Assembly: GCA_012964435.1 (NCBI GenBank)
Contig: DTTX01000074.1
Location: 1 to 40,754 of the forward strand
Direction of reading: 5' to 3'
Origin: Mesonia sp.
Lineage (GTDB): Bacteria > Bacteroidota > Bacteroidia > Flavobacteriales > Flavobacteriaceae
Length of the DNA stretch: 40,754 nucleotides
In this document: positions 14,840 to 22,898 of the stretch, piece by piece
Layout: every line of letters starts with the position of its first letter
Position numbering within the stretch: the first letter of the stretch is position 1
The notes under the pieces: model-generated
Told to the model about the DNA's origin: nothing
What the model saw: only the letters and a program-made list of their open reading frames with translations
The model's database searches: none
Program-made: the position numbers and the translations under genes

Positions 14840-16249
14840 TTAAATATGCAACGCCCTGTCTTCGGTAGCTGCCAGACAGGCCTCCTTAAAGGTCTCGGAA
14901 AATGTGGGGTGCCCGTGTGACATTCTTGCTATGTCTTCGGCAGCTGCCCTAAATTCCATCGCTACCACCGCTTCAGTGTAGCTGTCTGCAATGCGAGGGC
15001 CTATCATATGCACGCCCAGTATCTCATCGGTTTCCTTATCTGCGATTACCTTGATAAAACCGTCAGTGTCCATACTTATCTTTGCCCGTGCGTTTGCCTT
15101 ATAGGGAAAAGAGCCCGTTTTTATACTTCTATTGGTCTTCTTCAGTTCTTCTTCCGTTAAGCCTACACCGGCAACCTCGGGTTGGGTGTACACAATATTT
15201 GGGATGAGCGAATAATTGATATGGGGCTTTTGGCCAACAATCCGTTCGGCTACAAAAACGCCTTCTTCGCTGGCTTTATGGGCGAGCATTGCCCCTCGGA
15301 TTACATCCCCAATGGCATATACATCCTTGACGTTTGTTTCAAGGTTTTTATCTACCGTTACCTGTCCTTTCTCATTGGTTTTTACTCCTATATTTTCAAG
15401 CCCTAAACTGGCGATATATGGCTTTCGGCCAATGGCCATAAGACAGTAATCGCCTTCTAAACTCATTTCTTCTTTATCCGAAAGGTTTTCCGCTTTCAAT
15501 TCTACTTTGCCGTCAGTTGCCGTTGCATTGGTTACCTTATGTTCCAAATAAAAATCAATTCCCTGTTTTCTTAGGGAACGGTGCAATTGATGTCCCAGTG
15601 CGCCGTCCATAGTGGCGATTAGGCTATCAAAATATTCTACTATAGAAACCTTTGAACCCAGGCGGGCGAATACGGAACCTATTTCAACACCGATAACGCC
15701 ACCGCCAACGACCATTAAATGCTCGGGAATTTGGCCTAAGGCAAGGGCTTCGGTAGAAGAGATGATCCGCTTTTTATCGATTTCAATATTGGGCAGTGAA
15801 GCGGGTTTGGACCCTGTGGCAATGATGATTTTATCGGTTGCTATGGTTTCCGTTTTATCTTCGCCCTTAATCTCAATCGTGTTTTTATCCCTGATGGTAC
15901 CGTGACCTTCATATACGGAAACCTTGTTCTTTTTCATCAGATAGTCAACGCCATTGATGATTTCCTGTACCACATCCTGAACCCTTTGGTTCATCTTTAG
16001 GATATCTACATTGGCCTCTTTAACATCAATTCCAAATTTTTCGAATTGATGTTTGAGTTTGTAATAATGCTCAGAGGCTTCCAACCAGGCTTTTGACGGG
16101 ATACAGCCCACATTAAGACAGGTACCGCCCAACGTGCTGTACCTTTCAACAATGGCCACTTTCAATCCCAATTGGGCGCAACGGATCGCACTTACATACC
16201 CGCCCGGGCCAGATCCTATTATAGTTACATCAAATTTTTCCATATTCAT
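14840..16249 (-). CDS. lpdA: Dihydrolipoyl dehydrogenase
   Basis: A 469-aa FAD-dependent pyridine nucleotide-disulphide oxidoreductase. It has the N-terminal GSGPGGYVSAI dinucleotide-binding motif, the redox-active disulphide C45-C50 in GGTCLNVGCIPSK, an NAD-binding GGGVIGVEIGSVF, and the C-terminal HGHPTFSE with the catalytic base H447 and E452. It normally serves as E3 of 2-oxoacid dehydrogenases and glycine cleavage, but no E1 or E2 genes are nearby. Here it sits downstream of a Fur gene in a metal island, so a role in thiol or metal redox defence is possible. ATG codons at 16249 and 16243 are both possible. Confidence 0.93.
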   Translation of the reverse strand: MNMEKFDVTIIGSGPGGYVSAIRCAQLGLKVAIVERYSTLGGTCLNVGCIPSKAWLEASEHYYKLKHQFEKFGIDVKEANVDILKMNQRVQDVVQEIINGVDYLMKKNKVSVYEGHGTIRDKNTIEIKGEDKTETIATDKIIIATGSKPASLPNIEIDKKRIISSTEALALGQIPEHLMVVGGGVIGVEIGSVFARLGSKVSIVEYFDSLIATMDGALGHQLHRSLRKQGIDFYLEHKVTNATATDGKVELKAENLSDKEEMSLEGDYCLMAIGRKPYIASLGLENIGVKTNEKGQVTVDKNLETNVKDVYAIGDVIRGAMLAHKASEEGVFVAERIVGQKPHINYSLIPNIVYTQPEVAGVGLTEEELKKTNRSIKTGSFPYKANARAKISMDTDGFIKVIADKETDEILGVHMIGPRIADSYTEAVVAMEFRAAAEDIARMSHGHPTFSETFKEACLAATEDRALHI

Positions 16250-16269
16250 ATTTTTTTTAAGTTAGTTAC

Positions 16270-16331
16270 GGTGGAAAAAACCTTAAGCTTGACCATTGGG
16301 GGCTGGGATTCAGGCTTAAGGCACTCCCACC
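16270..16331. promoter_or_regulatory. Inverted repeat between fur and lpdA
   Basis: The fur-lpdA gap contains CCTTAAGC (16281-16288) and its exact reverse complement GCTTAAGG (16314-16321), 25 bp apart. An outer pair, GGTGG (16270-16274) and CCACC (16327-16331), extends the stem with unpaired bases between. In the minus-strand transcript this would fold into a long imperfect hairpin directly before lpdA. No run of T follows, so a standard terminator is unlikely. A leader structure or a palindromic operator are the alternatives. Confidence 0.5.
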
Positions 16332-16333
16332 TA

Positions 16334-16762
16334 TTATTTTTTACTACAATTTTTACAAATCCCTTTTAAAACCAGGTTCACATCGTTCACCTCATACTGG
16401 TCTGGCAAACTCTCTTCCGATATTTTATTTGGTAAACAGATTGTTTTCTTACAATCGGTACAATGAAAGTGCATATGTAAATCTGTACTGTGTTTAAAAT
16501 TGGTGTTTTCATCAGAAAGCGCATATTTTGCAAAAGCAGTTCCATCGTCAATTTGGTGCACCATGCTTTTTTTCTCAAAGAGCTTTATCGTCCTGTAGAA
16601 AGTGGTCTTATTGGCCGTTTTGATATTTTTATTGATAAAGACTTTTTGCATTTCATTTAAACTTACTGCATAAGTTTTCCTTTTGAGGTATTTGTAAATT
16701 TTCAACCTCATTTCAGTGGGACGTATCCCTTTTGACGATAATTTTTTTTCCGTTTTTGTCAT
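16334..16762 (-). CDS. Fur-family metalloregulator, copy 1
   Basis: A 142-aa transcription regulator. Residues ~8-80 are the winged-helix DNA-binding domain (GIRPTEMRLKIYKYL, then KTTFYRTIKLFEKK). The dimerisation part has the metal-rich DLHMHFHC (H96, H98, H100, C101) with C104, and the structural zinc pair C136-C139 (GICKNCS). The length and Cys pairs fit Fur or Zur. It lies directly after the P1B-4 ATPase gene and before lpdA, so it likely controls this part of the island; whether it senses Zn, Co, Fe or another ion cannot be decided by reading. The second copy at 22461-22883 is clearly related. Confidence 0.9.
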   Translation of the reverse strand: MTKTEKKLSSKGIRPTEMRLKIYKYLKRKTYAVSLNEMQKVFINKNIKTANKTTFYRTIKLFEKKSMVHQIDDGTAFAKYALSDENTNFKHSTDLHMHFHCTDCKKTICLPNKISEESLPDQYEVNDVNLVLKGICKNCSKK

Positions 16763-16797
16763 TTTATATTCTTTCGAAAAACAGTCTAAGTCCGGAT

Positions 16798-19350
16798 CTA
16801 ATCTTTTTTATAAGCCAAAAGCCTTAACGCATTAAAAACCACCAGAAGCGTCGAACCTTCATGGATTACTACAGCCACTCCAATATTTGCCAAGCCGAAT
16901 ATGGTTGAAGGTATAAGCAGGGCCACAATACCAAGGCTAACCCAAAGGTTTTGCCTGATAATCGCCTTTGCCTTCCTGCTTAAGCCTATGGCAAAGGGCA
17001 GGGTTTCCAACTTATCGGCCATTAGCGCAATATCCGCCGTTTCCAAGGCTACATCACTTCCCGCAGCACCCATAGCTATGCCTACAGTGCTGTTTGCCAT
17101 GGCAGGGGCATCATTAACGCCATCGCCCACCATTGCCACCTTGGATTCCTTTTCTTTTAATTCTTTTATAGCATCCACTTTTTCTTCCGGCAATAGGCTC
17201 CCCCAGGCATCGGTCAATCCTATTTCTTCTGCTACAGCGTCTGCTACCTTCTGGTTATCTCCGGTAAGCATGATCATTCGTTTAATGCCGATTTCTTTTA
17301 ATTTTTTGAGGGTTCCCTTGGCGGCTTCACGAGGGGTATCCATTAATGCAATGATGCCTATATATTCTTCATTTTTTCGTATAAGCATTGTTGTATTTCC
17401 ACCACCTTCAAGACCACGCACTTTCGTAGCTATTTTTTCGGAAGGTGTACTCTCATCAAGCCCTTCGTACAGGTCGAGGTTACCTATATAGATTTTATCA
17501 TTGCCAAACGATGCTTTAATCCCTTTACCCAGAACTGCCTCCAAATTAGAGGCATTTGGGATTTCCTCGCCTTCCAGACGCTCTTTTCCATCACGAACTA
17601 CAGCTTTGGCCAGGGGGTGATCACTCAAACTTTCCACAGCTACTGCTATTTTGAGAAGTTCGTTTTCAGATATATTTCCAAGTGGCACCACTTGGGTAAG
17701 TTTTGGCTTTCCTTCCGTTAGAGTTCCGGTTTTATCAAAGGCGAGGGCGGTAATAACCCCCAGGTCCTCCAGAGGGCGCCCTCCTTTAATTAATACCCCG
17801 CCACGGGCAGCTCTGGCCACTCCACTCAATACAGCACTTGGGGTCGAGATTGCCAACGCACAGGGACTTGCAGCTACCAGTACCGCCATTGCCCGGTAAA
17901 AGCTCGCGCTAAAGGGTTCGTCAATAACTAAAAAAGCGAACAAAAGAATCCCGACCAAAATAAGGACGGACGGCACAAAATATTTTTCAAATTTATCGGT
18001 GAGCAACTGGGTAGGTGATTTTTGGGTCTGGGCCTCGTTAACCAGTTTCACCAATCGGGAAAGCGTTGAATCTTTGGCTGCTTTGATCACTTTAATTTCC
18101 AAAGTATTGTTCCCATTGATCGTTCCGGCAAAAACGCGGTTTTCATCCTTGATATCATCTTGCGCCGAATAATCCTTGTCAACATCTTCTACGGGAACTT
18201 TATCTACCGGTACACTTTCCCCGGTAATCGGAGCTTGGTTGACACTGCTTTTTCCGTTGACCACAACGCCATCGGCAGATATTTTACTGTTCGGCTTGAC
18301 CACGATAATATCGCCTATACCCAATTTTTCGATACCCACCTCTTCGGTTTTGCCATCTTTTTTGAGCAAAGCTGTTTTTGGTGCGAGATCGGCAAGGGCC
18401 GCTATGGACTTTCGGGCCTTGTTCATTGCATAATGCTCCAGGGCATGCCCCAGGCTAAAGAGAAATAATAACAAAGCTCCTTCAGCCCATTCCCCAAGAA
18501 TAGCTGCTCCTATAGCTGCGACCAACATGAGAAAATCAATTTCAAATCCACCTTTGGCTACGGTCTGTATGGCTTCTTTTGCTGTAAAGTAACCTCCAAA
18601 AAAGTAGGCACCTATGTATAGGGATAAGCTGACCCATTCCGGTATTGATGTTACGTAGGACAAACCAAAACCAATACCCAAAAGAGCACCACAAATAATA
18701 GCAAAAATAAGTTCGGTGTTTTTCCCAAAAATACCTCCGTGGGCGTGGGAATTTTCTTCCCCGGCCCCGTGGCTATCCGCTTCTCTATGATTCTGGAGAT
18801 CAGTATCTTTATGCTTTTGTTCTTCTATATCCCTTACCTTTTCTTTATTTAAATTTTGAGGATTCTTTTCGGCAGATTTAAAGCCCTTATTCTCAGCAGA
18901 GGAGCTTTTTTTAACTTGTAGGTTTTCTTTTTCGAGCTTTGTAGTTATCTCATCAAAACTTGTTTCCCGTTTATCATATTCTAAACGGATCATTCCTCCG
19001 GCATTGGCGGAAGCTTCCAAAACGCCTTTGATATTCAGCAGACTCTTTTCTAAAGTCCTTGCATGCCGGGTATGTCTAATCCCCTCAACCTCTATAAGCA
19101 AATGTCCATATTTCGCGGTAATTTCAGCCCCGGTTCTTTCTGCCAATGATTGAATGCGGTCAATAGAAATTATATCCGGATCGTAATGAAAGCACAATTG
19201 TGGCACCGTATCTTCCTGATCGTCTTTTATATGCACTTTATCAAGACCTTCTTTGGCTTCTAATTCTTCAATGAGCCTTTGCACACAAGTGTCTTTTTCA
19301 TTTGGCACCTGAGGTAACAGTACCGGAATTTTCAGTTGTAATTTTTTCAT
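16798..19350 (-). CDS. P1B-4-type metal-exporting P-ATPase (Co/Zn/Fe type)
   Basis: An 850-aa ATPase with a long N-terminus. Residues ~1-145 look like two degenerate HMA folds without CxxC (C22 remains in the first; the second has HTRHARTLEKSL in that place). A charged, His-containing linker follows (about 150-210, with HAHGG). Catalytic core: TGES (376-379), the SPC transport motif (495-497) instead of CPC, DKTGT (539-543), GDGVNDAPAM, and a final segment with HEGST (H830). SPC with HEG[GS]T defines the P1B-4 group, which includes CoaT/CtpD exporters of Co, Zn or Fe. It follows mgtC by 1 bp and precedes the Fur gene by 35 bp, suggesting one operon. Confidence 0.92.
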   Translation of the reverse strand: MKKLQLKIPVLLPQVPNEKDTCVQRLIEELEAKEGLDKVHIKDDQEDTVPQLCFHYDPDIISIDRIQSLAERTGAEITAKYGHLLIEVEGIRHTRHARTLEKSLLNIKGVLEASANAGGMIRLEYDKRETSFDEITTKLEKENLQVKKSSSAENKGFKSAEKNPQNLNKEKVRDIEEQKHKDTDLQNHREADSHGAGEENSHAHGGIFGKNTELIFAIICGALLGIGFGLSYVTSIPEWVSLSLYIGAYFFGGYFTAKEAIQTVAKGGFEIDFLMLVAAIGAAILGEWAEGALLLFLFSLGHALEHYAMNKARKSIAALADLAPKTALLKKDGKTEEVGIEKLGIGDIIVVKPNSKISADGVVVNGKSSVNQAPITGESVPVDKVPVEDVDKDYSAQDDIKDENRVFAGTINGNNTLEIKVIKAAKDSTLSRLVKLVNEAQTQKSPTQLLTDKFEKYFVPSVLILVGILLFAFLVIDEPFSASFYRAMAVLVAASPCALAISTPSAVLSGVARAARGGVLIKGGRPLEDLGVITALAFDKTGTLTEGKPKLTQVVPLGNISENELLKIAVAVESLSDHPLAKAVVRDGKERLEGEEIPNASNLEAVLGKGIKASFGNDKIYIGNLDLYEGLDESTPSEKIATKVRGLEGGGNTTMLIRKNEEYIGIIALMDTPREAAKGTLKKLKEIGIKRMIMLTGDNQKVADAVAEEIGLTDAWGSLLPEEKVDAIKELKEKESKVAMVGDGVNDAPAMANSTVGIAMGAAGSDVALETADIALMADKLETLPFAIGLSRKAKAIIRQNLWVSLGIVALLIPSTIFGLANIGVAVVIHEGSTLLVVFNALRLLAYKKD

Positions 19351-19351
19351 T

Positions 19352-19792
19352 TTAGGTGTTGTTTATTTTATGTTTTTTCAAAAAAGGGAAATGATGTGAA
19401 ACCAATAATAGAATAAGAAAAGCGGATGTAACACTTCCAATGAGGTACATACCAAACCCAATTGATATACCAACCGCGGCAGTGGCCCAAATTGTAGCTG
19501 CGGTAGTCAAACCGGAAATTAAATTTTTCGCGCTATCCCTAAAAATAATTCCTGCACCAAGGAACCCAATACCGGAAACAATATTGGCGACAATGCGGGT
19601 TTGGTCAGTTACTTCAATATGAGTATTGATTATTGTAATTAATGCGGCCCCAAGGCAAACGGCTGCATACGTTCTAATTCCTGCCGCATTTCCGTCAATT
19701 TCCCTATCGAGTCCTATCAGGACACCTAGTAAAAGAGCGACAAATAATCTCGGTATCAGTGTTATTTCAGTTTGAAAATCCATTGTATTCAT
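19352..19792 (-). CDS. MgtC/SapB-family membrane protein
   Basis: A 146-aa inner-membrane protein with four to five hydrophobic segments. The MgtC/SapB hallmarks are LLLGVLIGLDREIDGNAAGIRTYAAVCLGAAL, GIGFLGAGIIF, and GLTTAATIWATAAVGISIG. It lacks the C-terminal soluble domain of the Salmonella virulence MgtC, as many MgtC-like proteins do. Family members act in Mg2+-limited or acid growth and affect ATP synthase or membrane potential. It is 6 bp downstream of the bestrophin gene and 1 bp upstream of the P1B-4 ATPase. The starts at 19792 and 19783 are both possible. Confidence 0.9.
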   Translation of the reverse strand: MNTMDFQTEITLIPRLFVALLLGVLIGLDREIDGNAAGIRTYAAVCLGAALITIINTHIEVTDQTRIVANIVSGIGFLGAGIIFRDSAKNLISGLTTAATIWATAAVGISIGFGMYLIGSVTSAFLILLLVSHHFPFLKKHKINNT

Positions 19793-19798
19793 CTTGTA

Positions 19799-20689
19799 TT
19801 ATAAAATATAATAATCTGTTGGCTCTTTCTTTACAGGAACATCTGTTTCACCTATCATTTGTTTAATGTTTATTTCTATCGTTTCGGCCAAATCAGTCAT
19901 GGGTGTATCCAAAGGGTCGTTTTCAAAGGGATCCTGCATGAGTATGGATGTTTTTTCAATGGCAATGAAAATGACTGGTATAATAAATGTTATAGCGATT
20001 TCAACTGCTATATTTTTATCGTCCAATCCAAAAGGCAACATTGTAGCAAAAACGTAGATGATCAAATGAATCAATAAGCTGTGTGCTTTGGGGAAGACAG
20101 TATTTTTTATACGTTCGCATTTGCCCATTGAATCACATAACCTGGCTATAGTACTGTCTATCTGTACCTGCTGAAAATCATTGACCATACCAATTTCTTT
20201 TGCCTTTAACAAAGTTTCAGAGTGTTGTGACAATAAAGCATTAGGAATATTAAATGCTTTAATCCCATAGGATTCTGAGTATACCTTAACCCGAGTGGAA
20301 AAGGGTAGTTTCCTCAACGATTCCCCTAGGGCATAGCACCAGATTACCTGACGATCGGTCATCTCTTTCACCATCTTTTGATAGCCTCCTTGATCCCTTG
20401 CAAAAAAAGACACACACTGCCTGACCAGTGTTCTGGAATCATTGACAATAGCCCCCCAAATAATACGGGCTTCCCACCACCGTTCATAGGCTTGATTGGT
20501 TCGAAAACCCAAAAGTAGAGCCACCGCAGTACCAAAAACGCCGGTTATTGCAATTGGAATAGAGATTTTTGACAAAAAACCATATTGGTCTATATAGCCA
20601 ACCAGAATTGAATAACTACCGATAAATATCAGGTCAAATTTTATGGTTTTCAAGAAGTCAAAAATTGATATCCGCTTATTTAAGAGCAT
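19799..20689 (-). CDS. Bestrophin-family ion channel
   Basis: A 296-aa membrane protein of the bestrophin (UPF0187) family: an N-terminal helix, a first pair of membrane segments, the conserved GFRTNQAYERWWEAR, and late in the protein the hallmark MQDPFENDPLDTP with downstream helix LAETIEI. Bacterial bestrophins form pentameric ion channels; the Klebsiella protein conducts cations whereas eukaryotic ones conduct anions, so ion selectivity here is open. It heads the mgtC-ATPase-fur group. A channel in this place may dissipate membrane charge during metal export; that is inference. Confidence 0.88.
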   Translation of the reverse strand: MLLNKRISIFDFLKTIKFDLIFIGSYSILVGYIDQYGFLSKISIPIAITGVFGTAVALLLGFRTNQAYERWWEARIIWGAIVNDSRTLVRQCVSFFARDQGGYQKMVKEMTDRQVIWCYALGESLRKLPFSTRVKVYSESYGIKAFNIPNALLSQHSETLLKAKEIGMVNDFQQVQIDSTIARLCDSMGKCERIKNTVFPKAHSLLIHLIIYVFATMLPFGLDDKNIAVEIAITFIIPVIFIAIEKTSILMQDPFENDPLDTPMTDLAETIEINIKQMIGETDVPVKKEPTDYYIL

Positions 20690-20746
20690 ATTTAAAAATT
20701 ATTTAAGTCCGTTCAATAAGTTGTTTGCTTATTCTCATAATGTAAA

Positions 20747-21001
20747 CTATACTTCATTGCCACATTTAGAACAAAATTTTGCATCCATAGGTATTGGTTC
20801 TTGACAACTTATGCATTTTACTTTACCTAAAGGCTCGCCATAATGTTGACAAAAAGAAGCATTTTCAGGATTGTCTTTGCCGCATTTTGTACATCTCACA
20901 ACAACCTTGGGTTCATTAAATCTTGGGTCATTATTTTTACGTTGATGCTTGTTGGAATGATGACCATAATTTCCTCTTAATAAATGTTTTAAAAATCCCA
21001 T
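20747..21001 (-). CDS. Small double zinc-ribbon protein with a damaged first ribbon
   Basis: An 84-aa protein. The N-terminal ~30 residues are basic and His-rich (GNYGHHSNKHQRK). Two zinc-ribbon units follow: CTKCGKDNPENASFCQHYGEPL and CISCQEPIPMDAKFCSKCG. In the first unit the fourth expected Cys is Tyr (QHYG; the codon TAT differs from TGT by one base), so its zinc site is incomplete unless a His substitutes. The second unit has all four Cys. It lies 5 bp downstream of the AlbA_2 gene, so the two are likely co-expressed. Function unknown; zinc-ribbon partners often recruit nucleic acids or proteins. Confidence 0.75.
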   Translation of the reverse strand: MGFLKHLLRGNYGHHSNKHQRKNNDPRFNEPKVVVRCTKCGKDNPENASFCQHYGEPLGKVKCISCQEPIPMDAKFCSKCGNEV

Positions 21002-21006
21002 ATTGT

Positions 21007-21768
21007 TTAGTTTAAGTATGTTTCCATATATTCCAACGCCTCGGGCATATCCAACTCGCGGGTTCCGTTCCCTGTTCTGATAAAGAAATGCGAACGATCG
21101 CCCAAATTCAAATACACAGGTTTTTGTGATTTGTGAACCCTTACATAACAGATATCCTTTTCTTCAAATTGGTGAAAAGACACTTTAACCAAAGTGCAAA
21201 AATGGGTACCCAACTTGAGGGACACCAATTGCATTATATATTGCTCAAACCCGTCCTTGCCAGGTTTTTTTAAAGTACCATAATCCTGTTCCAGCCCCAG
21301 AATACTACCTTCATCATCAATTCCGATAATTAAATGCCCTCCTTGGGTGTTCATAAACCCGGCAATTGTTTTTGCTATTACGTCTTCCAAAGCCTTATTC
21401 GGTTTAAACTGCCTCAAATCCCATCTCAAGGTAGATTTAAATTCTACTTGCTGGTTTTCTCCTGCCGCAATCAGCTCTCTGATCTCCTCCAGCTTATCTT
21501 TTCTTCCGGTCAATTGAAATATTCTTTGCCTGACCATAAACATAAGCGACAAGGCAATGCCCAGCAGTCCAAATAGCAATTTGATTATGGCTTGATCCAA
21601 ATCCCATACTCTAAATTCCTGCTGATATGAAGCAAGCAGAGATTTCCACCATTCGCCATTATCTCCCTGCATGTCATACATGTGGAGTGAAATAGCCAGG
21701 GGCTGTATTATAAATAAGCCAAGGGCTAATCCAATGAATATAAAAACAAATACTTTCCGTTTTTTCAT
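21007..21768 (-). CDS. Membrane-anchored AlbA_2 (Schlafen-type) domain protein
   Basis: A 253-aa protein with two N-terminal membrane segments (about 7-25 and 60-80) followed by an AlbA_2 putative nucleic-acid-binding domain (~100-240). The domain signature is visible in ENQQVEFKSTLRWD, VIAKTIAGFMNTQGGHLIIGIDDEG, and the tail FFIRTGNGTRELD. AlbA_2 domains resemble Schlafen proteins and occur in regulators and defence or stress proteins. The membrane anchor is less usual. The gene is paired with the zinc-ribbon gene 5 bp downstream. What nucleic acid it binds, if any, is unknown. Confidence 0.82.
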   Translation of the reverse strand: MKKRKVFVFIFIGLALGLFIIQPLAISLHMYDMQGDNGEWWKSLLASYQQEFRVWDLDQAIIKLLFGLLGIALSLMFMVRQRIFQLTGRKDKLEEIRELIAAGENQQVEFKSTLRWDLRQFKPNKALEDVIAKTIAGFMNTQGGHLIIGIDDEGSILGLEQDYGTLKKPGKDGFEQYIMQLVSLKLGTHFCTLVKVSFHQFEEKDICYVRVHKSQKPVYLNLGDRSHFFIRTGNGTRELDMPEALEYMETYLN

Positions 21769-21825
21769 TTTTACCTTCTTTTATATACCATAGGTGCCAT
21801 CGCTTTCGATGCCTGTGCCTTATAA

Positions 21826-22017
21826 CTACTTCTTCTTATCCTGAAGGACTTTCTTCTTTTGTTCAAATTCCTCATCGCTTATCTCGTCCCGGGCGTATCG
21901 ATCTCTCAGGGCTTCCATAGCCTTATCCTTCCGTCTGTTTTGTCCCGGGGTGGGATAAGGAATTAAGAATATCCAAAAGATAAGGATTATCCAAAGCCCC
22001 CACCATATCCAGTGCAT
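21826..22017 (-). CDS. SHOCT-domain small membrane protein
   Basis: A 63-aa protein with an N-terminal hydrophobic segment (WIWWGLWIILIFWIFLI, ~3-19) and a C-terminal SHOCT domain (DKAMEALRDRYARDEISDEEFEQKKKVL, ~31-58), whose ERY-like and GEI-like landmarks are conserved. SHOCT modules are short helical pairs at protein ends, thought to mediate oligomer contacts. The gene lies between the second SpoIIAA-like gene and the AlbA_2 gene, 57 bp from each. Its role in the island is unknown. Confidence 0.82.
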   Translation of the reverse strand: MHWIWWGLWIILIFWIFLIPYPTPGQNRRKDKAMEALRDRYARDEISDEEFEQKKKVLQDKKK

Positions 22018-22074
22018 TCCCCCAAAATATCAGTCGTCCATCATAATCTTTCTGTTTAAATTTATTTAACTTTT

Positions 22075-22434
22075 TTAATGATTTCCTTTCTCCATCCATT
22101 CCTTGGCCAAATCTTTTTCTTCAGGGCTAAAGAATTTAATATGTGTCCTTGTAAAGGGAATCAAAACTTCCGTAAACTGTTCCTTCCATTTTGTATTTCC
22201 CACCAATGCAACCTTTTTAACGCGTTCTTCATTCGGAAGTTTCAGTTCAATGCCCTTCCAATACGCACTTGCGGTCCACCCCTCAAAATTTTCCATTTCA
22301 ATATACCAGTACACTTTATGGTTTGCCTGTATATGGTTTTTTAATTGAGATATCAAATTGTCATAATCGGTAGCATCCAATCTATTTTGAGCTACCATAT
22401 ATACCTTGCTTTCTTTCTTATAAATTTTCATCAT
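22075..22434 (-). CDS. SpoIIAA-like (STAS/SEC14-type) protein, copy 2
   Basis: A 119-aa soluble protein of the same family as the product of 8780-9136. Shared phrases are VYWYIEMENFEGW against VRWYFEMENFTGW, KVALVGNTKWKEQF against KIAMVGEKKWQDWI, and a C-terminal SPEEKDLAKEW against SLEDRKTAKQW. It follows the second Fur gene by 26 bp. Having two diverged copies in the same island, each beside a metal-handling set, suggests a function tied to metal or ion stress; none is established. Confidence 0.83.
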   Translation of the reverse strand: MMKIYKKESKVYMVAQNRLDATDYDNLISQLKNHIQANHKVYWYIEMENFEGWTASAYWKGIELKLPNEERVKKVALVGNTKWKEQFTEVLIPFTRTHIKFFSPEEKDLAKEWMEKGNH

Positions 22435-22460
22435 TGTTCCAATTTTTTAAATCAAAAAAC

Positions 22461-22883
22461 TTAATCCAAGTCATTGCTACATTTCTCACAGACTCCCTTG
22501 GCCACCAGATTGATATCCTCTGCCACATAGCCTTCGGGCAGGTTTATCTGAGGGATTTTGTGCTCTGTAAGGCACACGGTTTCCCCGCAACTATTGCAAT
22601 GAAAATGTAAGTGAAGGTCGTTTCCCACCTCACATTCACAATTGTCTTCGCACAGGGCATATTTAATGATGCCGGTGCCATCCTCAATTTGATGCACGAT
22701 TCCTTTTTCTTCAAATGTCTTCATAGTACGGAAAAGCGTACTCCTTTCCGAGCTTTCGAAATCCTTTCCAAGGTCGCCTAAGCTAACGGCCACATTCAGT
22801 TGTGCCAGCCGTCTATAGGTCATCAAGCGCATTGCCGTAGGGCGGATGCCTTTGCTTTCCAACTTTTTTACTATTTTTTCCAT
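22461..22883 (-). CDS. Fur-family metalloregulator, copy 2
   Basis: A 140-aa Fur/Zur-type regulator paralogous to the one at 16334-16762 (shared LESKGIRPTAMRL, TLFRTMKTFEEKGIVHQIEDGT). The metal-binding part has DLHLHFHC with C96 and C99, and the structural pair C132-C135. It also has three extra cysteines (C78, C82, C84 in CEDNCEC) that copy 1 lacks; these might alter metal or redox sensing. It sits 15 bp after the PII-like gene at the end of the czc group, so it is the best candidate regulator of the RND efflux genes. No Fur-box consensus was seen. Confidence 0.9.
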   Translation of the reverse strand: MEKIVKKLESKGIRPTAMRLMTYRRLAQLNVAVSLGDLGKDFESSERSTLFRTMKTFEEKGIVHQIEDGTGIIKYALCEDNCECEVGNDLHLHFHCNSCGETVCLTEHKIPQINLPEGYVAEDINLVAKGVCEKCSNDLD

Positions 22884-22898
22884 TTGCTATAAAAGTAT

